Assembly (NCBI RefSeq): GCF_030867145.1
Contig: NC_134434.1
Location: 496,001-560,000, forward strand
Direction of reading: 5' to 3'
DNA: 64,000 nucleotides
From: Opisthocomus hoazin
Lineage: Eukaryota; Chordata; Aves; Opisthocomiformes; Opisthocomidae
Shown here: positions 22,776-33,628 of the stretch, piece by piece
Numbering within the stretch: position 1 is the first letter of the stretch
Layout: each line of letters begins with the position of its first letter
Program-made: the position numbers and the translations under genes
The notes under the pieces: generated by a model
What the model was told of the DNA's origin: nothing
Databases searched by the model: none
What the model saw: only the letters and a program-made list of their open reading frames with translations

Positions 22776-25700
22776 TAAGATTGTGCTGAAATTAGTAGCT
22801 CATGAGTAATCTCTATCAGAACGATTCACTCTGCCTAGGCTGTTGAAATCTCTCAGATGCTGTACCTCACTGCCACATAGACTGGTTTTTAAAATCTAAG
22901 AAATCTGTGGAAACATTGCATTTCTGGAATAAGGGTCAGAAGGGTCCATGCCACTGTTTTTTCTGAAAAGGCTTTATTGCAAATGTAAGATCTGCTGTCA
23001 TCTGAAGGTGCTTGAAAATTTTAACAAAAAATAAAATATACATGAATTCAAGGGAGAGGATTTTATAGCTCTAACACACATTGCCGTTACAGACACAAAA
23101 TATTCCGCTTTTGGTTCATTTAGAGAATACACATTTCAGCACGGAGACACCCTCATGGTAAGGCATCAGCACAGACAGAGTTAATGAGAGTTTGCAAATC
23201 AACTGAGAAAAAAATTCAGCTTTCCATTTGTGTAATAGATAACAGGAGCTGTGATTTCTTTTCAATATTTATAACAGTTCCCCTCGAAATTGAAAAAATC
23301 AGCCTGAGTTAGCTTTTTTCCCAGGTAGTAGGTGCTCCAGGGGAGTAACTGCTGTTCCTCAGTGGGGGGATGCTGTGTGTGGAGAACCGGGCACCCTGAC
23401 CGCCTGTCCCTGGCCATCCCCACTCACCGAGCGAGGGGGTGGCTGAGGACGGCGGGAGCTGTTCCGAGCTGGTGCCTCCCCGAAGGCTCTTTCCTTGCAT
23501 TCAGGCATGGGTTTTATTTTCTGCTCCAATACCTGCCACTTCTTGTTGCAAACAAAGGTGTCAGCCAGGTTTTCTGTAGCAGAATTTTGCTCTGCTAGAG
23601 CTCTGTGTGAAAGCAGTCCACGTTGCCCTGTCACTTGGTTTTTAGGTACTGTTTTACAGCTGTTCATGTGGCTGCCGTAAAGACCAGAAGAACAGCCTGG
23701 CACCAAGCAAATCCATCGCAATAGCGCAATGTTGAGTTGTGTTTTTCAAGAGAGGAAAAATTTCCCTGCTAGCTCTGGGACCTTACCAATGTAGACTAGG
23801 TTTAGTGACTTCTCCCTGTGCCTCAGTGCTCGGACGATAAGGATAATGTTTGCTTGCCTTGGGAACTACAGAGGAACTCTGGCGTTCCCATGAGTACCAG
23901 CCTTGCTCGGAGAGCAGGCGAGGCTTCCCCGGAACTGCGGTACCATTGCAAGTGGTGACTCCAGGGAGAAGTCTGCTAGCAGCCTTTTCATCTTCTCTGC
24001 ACCCCGACGCATGAATAAACATAGGGAAAGAGGGAGCTAGATGAAAAGCAGCCTGGACGCCTGTTGCTGTAGAGCTGTGGACCTTCCCGGGCAGTAGCCG
24101 TAATTGGCTCCTTTCTTTCTGGGCTCCCCAGTATTCTAGCAGGGAGGCGGAGCAGCCCATCGCGCCGCTGTGCTGCAGCAGCTCCGACAGATTTTGGGTC
24201 ACGTTAACAGCAAATCGGAGGGAACAGGCAGCCCTGGAGGGAGAGCTCTGCTCCCCCTCCTACCTCGACTCCAGACAGCAGCCCACTTGTCATCTGGGTT
24301 CAAGAGAGGCTTCAGCCTGTTTGAGTCCCAGTTATCTGTGATTTTAACATGTCCCCCGCCTCCCAAAACTGTGTGAACCGGCACAGGGCTATCACGGCTG
24401 AGGCGTTTATCCAGAATCTGCATGTACATGTGCGATAGTGTTAAAAATCTTGACGGGTTAACTTTCAAGAAAAGCTCTTCTTAGGCAGTAGTCACTACTA
24501 GCAATTACCATGCTTTTATCTGTAGCTGTCAATGCACTTTAAAAAGTGGCTGTTACAGAAGAAACAGATGTTCTAGGGATGTCTGAATAGATTTAATACA
24601 GAAATTGCATGCCTAAAAGGTGTTCTAGAAAATCCCATCATTATCACATGACTGGTTTTATTCAGTGCACTCATAAATTCAGAAGATCTTCTGGTCGTCC
24701 TTTGCTTCTTATTTGTTTTAAAGCTATAGTTTTGAAGTTTTCATTTTGCTCCCCTTCTGGGGCAGAGGAGAATCTGAAATGAGATTATCATAATTTACTT
24801 TTTGAGGCAAACTTTCAGGTAGGGATTTATTCGAAACTTCTTGAGGTTTAATTTGGTGTTGTGATCAGGGGACACAGAAGTCACGTTTGTGAAATCCAAT
24901 TAGGCTGCAGCCCTGGCAGGGCCACACAACACAAGGCACGTCCGTCCGTCTGACTTCCTGTCCTTCCCTGCTCTCAAAGCCGTCAGTCTCCATGGCAGAG
25001 CCGTGCTTCTCGTCGCAGGTGTTCGGGATTACCGCAGGCTCAGTTTACCTGCTTGAGAGCCGTCAGAGCTGCAGTCTTTCCCTCGGCAACACGGTTGATG
25101 ACAGGGAGAAGGTAGCTGAGAACTGCTTTGCTCTAGGGGAGCGATCAGAACTGGGTAGGGCAAGAGGAGAGCTCTAGGTGGGTGCTGTGTTGGCATCAGT
25201 ACAGTGAACAACTACTAAATGCAGTTAGTACAAAAAGAGATAGGAGGCTGTGCTGTGGCCTTGGTTTTAACCAGGAATTACAGACACTTCTGGGCATGTC
25301 TCTACTCATTTAACTTTCCTGCCTGGACCTGGAGTTTCTCAGTACCTTTACAGAACAAAGGTTTTTTTTTTTTGGATTGAGGACTTTCCACTAGAGTCAG
25401 CTAAAAGTTGTAGGGCAAGGAATAGCGTGTGTGATAACAATCCCTTCTCAGGAACCAGCTCTCAGGCACTGTGCGTCCCAGGACGTGGTGATGCGCCCGA
25501 CTGCGTGCCACTGTCTTCACTCCCAGCTGCAGAGTCCCTTGGCTTACCTTCCCAATTTGGCCATAGCAAAAAAAGAAACTAGATACTTCTCTGCACTTGG
25601 AGAGCAGCAATTTCTCTCAGCCAGATCAGAAACCCACTTGCTGATTGCCCTGCTGTGCTGCTCTCTCCTCTGGGCGCTTACCCTTGCTGGGAAGAGTCCT

Positions 25701-26264
25701 CTTGTAGCACCTACCTGTGCTGTAGCAAAACTTCATTCCCCATGGCTAATGAGTTTTCTTCTAAGAGGGAATCTATGTTTTTATGAATGTGGTGAAGTTA
25801 CTAAGGCCTTTTCCTTCACTTTGCTGAAACCATAGTCACTTGTAAGCAGGTTAATTTGTGCATACAGAACAGTCAGGACAAGCAATGATAACAAACCGGG
25901 ACTGAAACAAATTCTGGAGTTTGGTACCGAAGAACCTCTCAGCACAGCAGTAGAAGAGACTTTTCAGTGACCCTGACTTTCCTGTTAGTGTACATTTACT
26001 ATTGATTTGATTTTTGTTTTTCATATCATTCACTGCAGGACTCTAAATGGCTACTGGAACACCAGAGCCCATATTACCATGCTACTTCAGCATCTAAAAT
26101 CAGAATGGGTTGAGCACGTACCTAGAGAGTTTAGGCTGAAGTGAGTAGACTCCATTCCCAAAGATGAGAGCATGGAGAAATTAATAAGGTGAGATTAATT
26201 GCATTTACACATTTTCCTTTAATGATAAAGTAATTCCTTACGGTTGCATCTTTCAAATAGCCAA
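22776..26264. other. Intergenic sequence between two CR1 copies
   Basis: No gene recognised. It includes one MIR-like fragment at 23766-23855. The frame at 25431-25835 on plus has no visible domain and is treated as accidental. Confidence 0.5.
23766..23855 (+). repeat. MIR-like SINE fragment
   Basis: CTAGCTCTGGGACCTT...AGTGACTTCTCCCTGTGCCTCAGT...GATAAGGATAATG parallels the MIR stretch 'TAGCTGTGTGACCTTGG...CAAGTCACTTAACCTCTCTGTGCCTCAGTTTCC...GGGGATAATA'. Orientation is as in the consensus. Confidence 0.55.
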
Positions 26265-26744
26265 ATCATAGCATCATAGAATGGCCTGGGTTGGAAGGGA
26301 CCTTTAAAGGTTCTGTAGTCCAACCCCCCCCCCCCGCCATGAGCAGGGACATCTCCAACTGGACCAGGCTGCTCAGAGCCGCGTCCAACCGGACCTTGAA
26401 TGTTTCCAGGGATGGGGCATCGACCACCTCTCTGGGCAACCTGTGTCAGTGTTTCACCACCCTCATCGTAAAAGGTTTCTTCCTTATAGCTAGGCTAAGT
26501 TTACCCTCTTTTAGTTTAAAGCCATTACCCCTTGTCCTATTGCAACAGGCCCTGCTAAAAAGCCTGTCCCTGTCTTTCTTATAAGCCCCTTTCAAGTACT
26601 GGCAGGCTGCTGTAAGGTCTCCCCGCAGCCTTCTCTTCTCCAGGCTGAGCAGCCCCAGCTCTCCCAGTCTTTCCTCCCAGCAGAGGGGTTCCAGCCCTCG
26701 GGTCATTGCTGGGGCCTCCTCCGGCGCCGCTCCAACAAGTCCAT
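26265..26744 (-). mobile_element. CR1 LINE, 3' end fragment, minus orientation
   Basis: Begins ATCATAGCATCATAGAATGG and GGTTGGAAGGGACCTTTAAAG, the complement of a CR1 3' end. It then shows the same internal landmarks as the copy at 22291 (TCCTTATAGCTAGGCTAAG, GCAGCCTTCTCTTCTCCAGG). It contains a C run near 26325. It is 5'-truncated at about 26744, where an (AATACC)n short tandem repeat follows. It looks less decayed than the CR1 pieces at 44 and 60 kb. Confidence 0.92.
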
Positions 26745-26762
26745 GTTATAAACAATAATAAA

Positions 26763-26788
26763 ACAATACCAATACCAATACCAAATAA
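26763..26788. repeat. (AATACC)n short tandem repeat
   Basis: About four copies of a six-base unit immediately beyond the truncated end of the CR1 fragment. Confidence 0.8.
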
Positions 26789-28569
26789 CAAGGCAACCAT
26801 ACTTTAACACTGTTGGTGTCCTATTTCCCGTTCCTCTGTATGATTTACAACACTTCTGTATTTAATTTGAAGAAATAATATGATCTGAGAGTGACAGGCA
26901 GCGTTCTTAATGGACTCCTCTGCTCCTGCCATGACATCAATTATATACAGTTGTCTTTGACTTGGACCGTGTAACCCCCATGGTGACTAATTACAGTACC
27001 TAATGTTGGGGTCCCCAATGGCACAGACTGGAGATTAATAAATGCAGCTCAGTCTGCTGCTTGGGGACCGAAAGCTTCACTGTCCCTGGAGAGCTCAGTG
27101 CTCTGGAGTTGGAAAGGAACGGTGAGGCATTACCAGCCTTTGGAGTAAAAATGAAAACATTAGAAGGAACCTCGATGCTTTGCCTTTCCTAAGATCTTTT
27201 CACTTTCCCATATCAGTGCTATTATTGTTACATTTTTATTTTAGGCCACAAACATAATTTTATTTCTTTTTTCAGTTTAATCATATGTTTTAACGAGTTC
27301 TTTTCACATACAAGAGCAAGGATTGTTCTTGATGATGATAATAATTGGGCCATAGGGAAATATTGAGTGCTTAATAGCTAAAGAGCAGGGCACTTAGAAA
27401 GAGATGAAGACACTTCTGATTGGTGTGTGGCTTTTGGGGGTCAGGGTGAAATTGTGACTTACCCAAAGTCACAATTAGTTACCAGAAAAAGTTACCAGAG
27501 CAAAATCACTGATTGTTCTTGGTTTGCTTTTAGTCAAGAGGCCTAGCAATCAAAACAATATTCCCCATAATGACTGTCTTGAGACACTGGATTTTTTCTC
27601 GTCAAGACGAGTGATCATTTCAGCAAACTCCCTTGTTTGCAGCCCCCAGTGAACTATAAGGCACCGTATAGTTGCAGTTCAGTATCTCTATTCATCAGTG
27701 TCCTTCATAACTTGCAGGGAGAACAGAGCTTACGTATGCTTTGGAAAAGATGCTGGACTAAATTCTGAGTCTTGAGTGCCATTGTAACTACTAAGCAGGT
27801 CATCATCTTTTCTGTTATGCTGTGAATAGCTGAAACTAGACAACATATATGCTCTAATGCAAGAAAATATCCTTAGGCAGTAGTTAACCCTATGCATATT
27901 TAAGCTGAGCTAATCCTGGAAGTTATAAATAAAGATCCTTATCATATACATCAGATCAAACATGGCCTTACAGCTTCAGGGACACGCTAACCTCCCAAAA
28001 CATAACTAGAAACAAGAGGGACAAAGTTGTTTGGTGGTTTGTTTTTTTTAAATTAAGAGCTTTAACTAGTTTGGATTTGACTCAGACACTGTACTATGGG
28101 GACAAAATCAGTATTGGTTATTAGATCTCAACTTCCCATCCTAGTATTTGGAAACATAAGATTCTATTTGTAAAAGATTTTGGCCCAACCATATGAGTTA
28201 ATGATGACTGATACAAAACTCATTGCGTCTTTGTGGAAAGAGAATTCAATACTATTATCTTGTAGTAAAATAGCTTACTTTAAAAGTGTTTTACGAAAAT
28301 ATCAAACTATTAAATCCACAGCAACATCAGCCACTGTCTGGGGGAAAAAACATCTAGAATAGGCAATAAGTAACCAAGCCCATAAAACTGATGAACAGAA
28401 CCTGGATGGTACAACCTGTGAGCTGGCTGGTATTTTTAGTACTACATGCAAACAATCCCCGGGGGAAGGCAAAGCTGGTTACAGAGGACAAAGGTTAGGC
28501 TTTATTGATTAGTATTTGATTTTTGGTACACTATCATTGCAAGCAGTAAGGGGAAAGATTTACTAAGGT

Positions 28570-28640
28570 ATTTAGGTACCTAAACATGCCTAGCAGCATT
28601 TATAGCAGCATCTAAGTAGGTTAGGTGCCTAATTCCCATT
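28570..28640. repeat. Possible ancient amniote interspersed repeat
   Basis: Contains TATTTAGGTACCTAAACATG and TTAGGTGCCTAATTCCCATT. This is wording I associate with old palindromic, MITE-like amniote repeats (TAGGTGCCTAA...CCCATTGA...). It is badly decayed and family assignment is not possible by eye. Confidence 0.35.
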
Positions 28641-29795
28641 AACTCCATCAACCTGTTTAAGCTGCTAAACATCTTTGCAAAGCTGGCCCCAGAGCCTGAG
28701 CTGACGGGCATCTCCGCTGGAAGTGGGGTGGCTGTGCGCACCTGCAGCAGCTGAAGCTCAAGCTGATGCTCCTTGGAGCAGCGCGAGTTGGACAACACAC
28801 GAGGTCCAGAAGCCCAGCACTGAACAAAGCGTCCTGAGCTGACAAAGTTTTGCTACTGACTTAAGCGAGAACTATATAGAAGTCACTAAGAGCAGTATTT
28901 GAAAAAATGGTGCTGAATTTTGGTGCTTGGTTTGGAATACGCCTTGATGTTTCTGAGTAGCTCACAGTGAGCTGAGAGTTAAGAATTAAGAATCCCATCA
29001 GTTCCCAGAAAAGTTAAGATTTCACAGCCCAAGTCATAACAGCATCTCGTGAGCTTCAGGAAAGCCTTTTTCACTAGTCAGTCCTGCACAGCCTGGCCTG
29101 TTCCACCACCACAAACATCTTTCTTTTTTTCCTCGCCTCAACTCCATGCCAGTAGACACCCTCCTGCGTGTCAGGAACAGGCTTAAAGCAATCTACCAAA
29201 CCCTTTGTTTCAGGTTCACAAAGCAGCCTGTCACGAGAAGCACTTAAACAGCTGGTGAACGTTACATGGGGTAGATCAACCTGTGTTAAACACTCTGCTT
29301 GACAGAACCTGTCTCTCAGTCTGCCGGCTTGTCAGGTTTGTCTTCCGAGCAAAACACACATGGTGAAACCCAGCTCTCCCTGGCAGTGGTTGCTCGAGGT
29401 AACTCGAGTGCCACTTCATCTGGGGAGCAGATGAGGCCACCCAACAAACAGTGTCCTTTAAAAACTGTGTTTTGGTAAATCTGAAAAATGTTGTGTTAGA
29501 GCAGGAAGAGTGGGATTTGTTCTCTTTCCCTCCATTGCCGGCCATTGAGGTTTTGCCCCTTCACACGCCTACAACAGTTCTAGGAAGTAAGCAAGAGCCG
29601 ATTCAGTAACATGCATAGCTTGAGTAGATGAGGAAGTGATTTGTACTGTTTAATTACATGAGCAGTAAGTGTTTGCTATCACTGCAATCAGTGCTCTGAA
29701 GCACACAAGAGATTTTCACCACCACAAATGTTTTTGAGTACAAAGAGGAATGGTAGTCTGCCGCAGTTATGGTTTGAAAGGGGATGGTATTAAAC

Positions 29796-29823
29796 TTGTC
29801 TAGAAAGGGAGCTTTCTAGACAA
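29796..29823. other. Perfect 12-bp inverted repeat with 4-base loop
   Basis: TTGTCTAGAAAG (29796-29807), loop GGAG, then CTTTCTAGACAA (29812-29823). All 12 pairs match. A hairpin could form on either strand. No function is known. Confidence 0.85.
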
Positions 29824-32420
29824 AGTGCAAGTAGGATCATCCTTTGAGAGTAACAGTACCTGAGAAATCACGGTGAGATCCCCTGTGAGGAGTCTGGCAG
29901 CACTGCAAACACACGTGAGTGCTTAAGGCTCCGAATGAAGTTAGTGTCAAAACAGATTTAGTGCTGGAAGGTTGTGTCCAAGCTGGTCCTTGCTTTGCAT
30001 TAGATGTCTGTCTGCAAATAGTAACGGTTAGTTTTTCTCCCCCTGATTGATCATAAAGATCTATAGAGGCTTTATGTATTTACTTACATAATAACCATGT
30101 CTTTTTAAATAGACTGTACTGCAGAAAACTACAGTGCAGCCGTTACACGGCAGCATGGCCATGCACCCACCAGCACACACGCCTGACCACTATGAATATT
30201 TATGTGATGTTTATGGAATGGCCAGCTCACTTATGCATGTATGCTTATATTTATCTGGTGGGGTTGACGACAGCATCATCTAAGTTGCTGAGACACTCAG
30301 TAGTGTTACAAGGAAGCTATTCAGCACCTGCGAAGCTGAGTATTTAACGTGCCCGTGTAGCCAGCCCTGTTAAGCTATTTGCTTGGATGGGAGAATGTGA
30401 CATTTTAAATTTACTGGAATATCTGCAGTATATGAAGGGCAGACTGGTGCAAGTATTCAGGTAAAGATTAACACAAGTGTGTACCAGAACAGTATTTTAC
30501 ACAATGTCACCTCTACATGGAAAATAAACAGAGGTACAGCAATAATTTCTGGCTATGGCCATTCCCTTATGAAGCTGTTTCATTATTTTAAAGGATATAA
30601 TATGCACTTTCACTTCTTTTCAACTTAATTTTTTTAATTCTGGAATAAAAATGAAAAGTTGTTTACAGTGTTGTATATTTTGACAACTGCTTTTTACAAA
30701 TTCTTTTTAAGTTATCCTAGAACCATATTCTCAATATACACAGTTCAGCTGAATCAAAATAATTTCACAAACTGTTTCACAGAAAGGAAGAGACAAGGCG
30801 ATATAGAGAGGAATAACCTAGGAAACAAGTATGCCAGCATACAAAAATAGATGAGCACATTTGGAGATTGCAGGTATGAAAATGTAGTCTCAGTAGTGGA
30901 GAATCTGAACTAAGGGATTATCTGAAGAGGTAATGCTTACTGGGCAAGAAGCTAGATAGATGCAGAGATCTATTTCTAACGTCTTTAATTTCCAGCCAAA
31001 TTTGAGAGGGAGAAAGAGTCTCCATGTTTCTGAAATATTCCTGTCAGTGGGTGGAGATGGTAGCGGAGCGGGCAGATGGCAGCCCTGCGTCTCGGTGTCC
31101 TCGCGCGCAGCAGCTGGGCATGGCATGGGAAGGGCAGGCAGATGAGAGCAGCTGTCCTCCTCCAGCCCATCCAGCGCAAGGACAGCTTGAAATTGCTCTC
31201 TGTAAAGCCTCTGCTCATGCAGCCTGCCCGATCCAGTCTCTGTCCCTAAATAGCTTCTCCTGTCTGAAACACCCAGCTAGCCATCACAAAGCTACCAGCA
31301 GAATAAACCAAGACTGCGAAGGCCAAGTGGAGATTCAAACCTCTCGAACAGCACTGGAAAACTGGAATCTATATGCAGTCTGGGTATCATGGAAGTATGA
31401 ACTGAAAGTGCCTGTCATGAAGCATCTAGATGACTACTACGGCTACAGCAAATATCACCAGGAATCCAGAACACTATATATCCTCTACGGGTCAGGAGTC
31501 TGTGCCATTTCCAGCAAAGGGATTTAAATAAAAGTGCTTGTAGAGTATTCAGTCCTGAAACAGGAGCACATCCTCTGTCCCTTCAGATTGTGTTCTCCAG
31601 GAACACAAGGAGGCTGCGACGCACGTAGGAGCCACTGGAGCAAAATATGGCTAAAGCATTTATGTGATATTGCTAGGAGAAGTTTTCTTAGAAATATAAG
31701 TTACTGTGGGTCGTCTGAGCCAGCTCTTCTTCCTAATCCACACCACCTGTGTAGGTTCATAGATAATTTGGTTCTGACCTAGTTAAAAGTACAAAACTTT
31801 TTTTCCTATTTGCTTATTCAATATCTCCTGATATCTACTTCCAGCAAAGCCTGCAAAAAACTCTTTTGTGAGCTGCACTTTGCTCCTCCAGCAGGAACAT
31901 TTGGTGATGTGCTCTGCAGCTCACAGGGCAAATGCAGGAGATTGCTGCACTGCTACTCAAAGAAGAGACCTGACTTGGATTTTAGAAAAAATTAGATTAT
32001 ATTTGATTCAAAAGGATCAAACAGCTACAGTGTGCCTGATCTGGCACAGCTCCATAACGCTAAAGACAGAGTGTGGCATAGCCACCAGAACTACAAATAA
32101 GTCTGGTCTTATATCCATTCCTCAGACTACAAGGATTTTTAAATCTAGTGCCACACCAGCTGAGGACAAACCTCAAAAAACGTGACTGAATGGCCTCCTT
32201 CCTTTGCATCAGCCAACGGAGGCGAGCAGGAGCGCAGAAGTGTGCCCGAACCTTCCCAGGGAGGTTCTGAAGTCCTTGCGTGCGGCTCAGGAAAATGCAG
32301 ATTGGAGCCTGTGCCTTCCTCACACCGTTACAATCCTGTTCTCCTCCTTGCACCGAAGGTCAGAGATAGATAGGGCTTTCCTTTGGCATATCCATCAGGG
32401 CTTCTGAAAAGTTTCACTCT

Positions 32421-32426
32421 TTTATT
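32421..32426 (-). terminator. STXBP4: Candidate STXBP4 polyadenylation signal (AATAAA)
   Basis: TTTATT on plus gives AATAAA on minus, about 1.1 kb past the STXBP4 stop codon. A weaker ATTAAA lies at 32639-32644. Which is used cannot be told from sequence alone. Confidence 0.4.
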
Positions 32427-33513
32427 TCATTCATTAGTCAACACCTACCATATATATTATATACATACACACACATAAAGAGCCTCCAGAAAAACATAGC
32501 ATAGAATCATGTATTTGACAAAGCTGACCTCATACATTGTGCTGTGAATAATGAGATTTAAAATACCCTGTGCTATGGAGGTACAGTGAAACGTGTTCAC
32601 TAGTTTGCACTAGCACCCCTGTCATTTTCTTTATCCTCTTTAATCACCAATGTGTAAAAAATGATTTTGTTCTACTTAAACACCAACTTTGAGGAGGCGA
32701 CTGATTTCTGCTGATCCTGGAGGTGGTTTCACAGGTTTCATTGTACTTGAAACTTCACAGCTTCCACTGAAGTATTTGATGCATGTATGTATCAGCTTAG
32801 CAGAGTACAAAAGTAGAATAATTTTCATTCTTGCCTCATATTGTTGACAGAGTATGGTGTCCTCTACTAACACTATTTCTTTTTACTTGACAACTTATCA
32901 AAGACTCATTTTTCGGAAGCCCAACTACCAATCTTAATAAGTATTTGTTTTAAAAGTCATCAGGGCTCCAATACTTGTGATAAATTGCTAAATTTCTATT
33001 AGCAAAACTTATTTTCAAATTTCTTCCATAAAAATAAAAATTTTCGGTAGTTAAAGTATCTACATTATGCTCACTAACATTGGTTAAAAGAATCAAAAAG
33101 CTCACCTGCCATCTCTGAGTCAACCATTACCTGGCATTCACCACATGAAATTACAACCAATGGCCCAATCTGAACTCTCACGCTGGTTAAAGCTGTGAAA
33201 ATTTCACTTCAGGTCAGTGGAGTCATGCCAGTAAAGCAGTCATTGGAAAGCCTGGACTGGGCCCTAAGATACGACTGACCCCTGCACACTGAACTGGGAC
33301 ACATTAAGGACTGAAGGGAGACTTCTGCAACACCTGCATCTTCTGTAGCGTCAACAAACCCGCCTAAAAGACTGGCAGAACCTCCTCTGCCCTGAAGGGG
33401 AGAAAGGTCATCAGGTACTACTACATTAGATACAAAGTACGTAGATTAAAAAGTGTGCATCTTCTCCCTAACTTACGGAAACTAGACGAACTACTTTCTG
33501 CCAACAGACATCC
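32427..33513 (-). other. STXBP4: Probable STXBP4 3' UTR
   Basis: Region between the stop codon of the last STXBP4 exon and the first plain AATAAA. It is AT-rich with no competing coding signal. Its extent is inferred from the poly(A) signal only. Confidence 0.45.
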
Positions 33514-33628
33514 TCAGCTCTTCGACCCGGGAAGCTCTCTTATTCCATCATCATCATCATCCTCAGAGCAAAGCAAACTTAGCGCGCTTGTTACAGGGTG
33601 GATCCATGACGTTGTCTGTGTCACATGG
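33514..33628 (-). CDS. STXBP4: STXBP4 last coding exon (second half of WW domain, C-terminus)
   Basis: Terminal exon of syntaxin-binding protein 4 (Synip), a cytosolic/vesicle-associated adaptor that binds syntaxin-4 in insulin-regulated GLUT4 trafficking and also binds p63. On minus, acceptor TTTCTTGTTTCTTTTCAG precedes C, which completes an Asn codon split across the intron. The exon then encodes HVTQTTSWIHPVTSALSLLC, SEDDDDDGIRELPGSKS and a TGA at 33514-33516. HVTQTTSWIHPV is identical to the human WW-domain half with its second Trp, and RELP..KS-stop matches the human terminus. In place of the mixed Glu/Asn acidic stretch of human there is a run of five Asp codons (GAT repeats, 33543-33560 region). 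Length is 115 bases, consistent with phase 2 entry. Confidence 0.95.

Larger units (their letters stand above)
26789..32420. other. Intergenic sequence upstream (lower side) of the STXBP4 3' end
   Basis: No gene is supported. It contains the perfect hairpin at 29796-29823, a D-box-type TTACATAA at 30084-30091, and an ancient palindromic repeat near 28570-28640. A 167-codon plus-strand frame at 31024-31527 has no recognisable domain. Confidence 0.5.
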
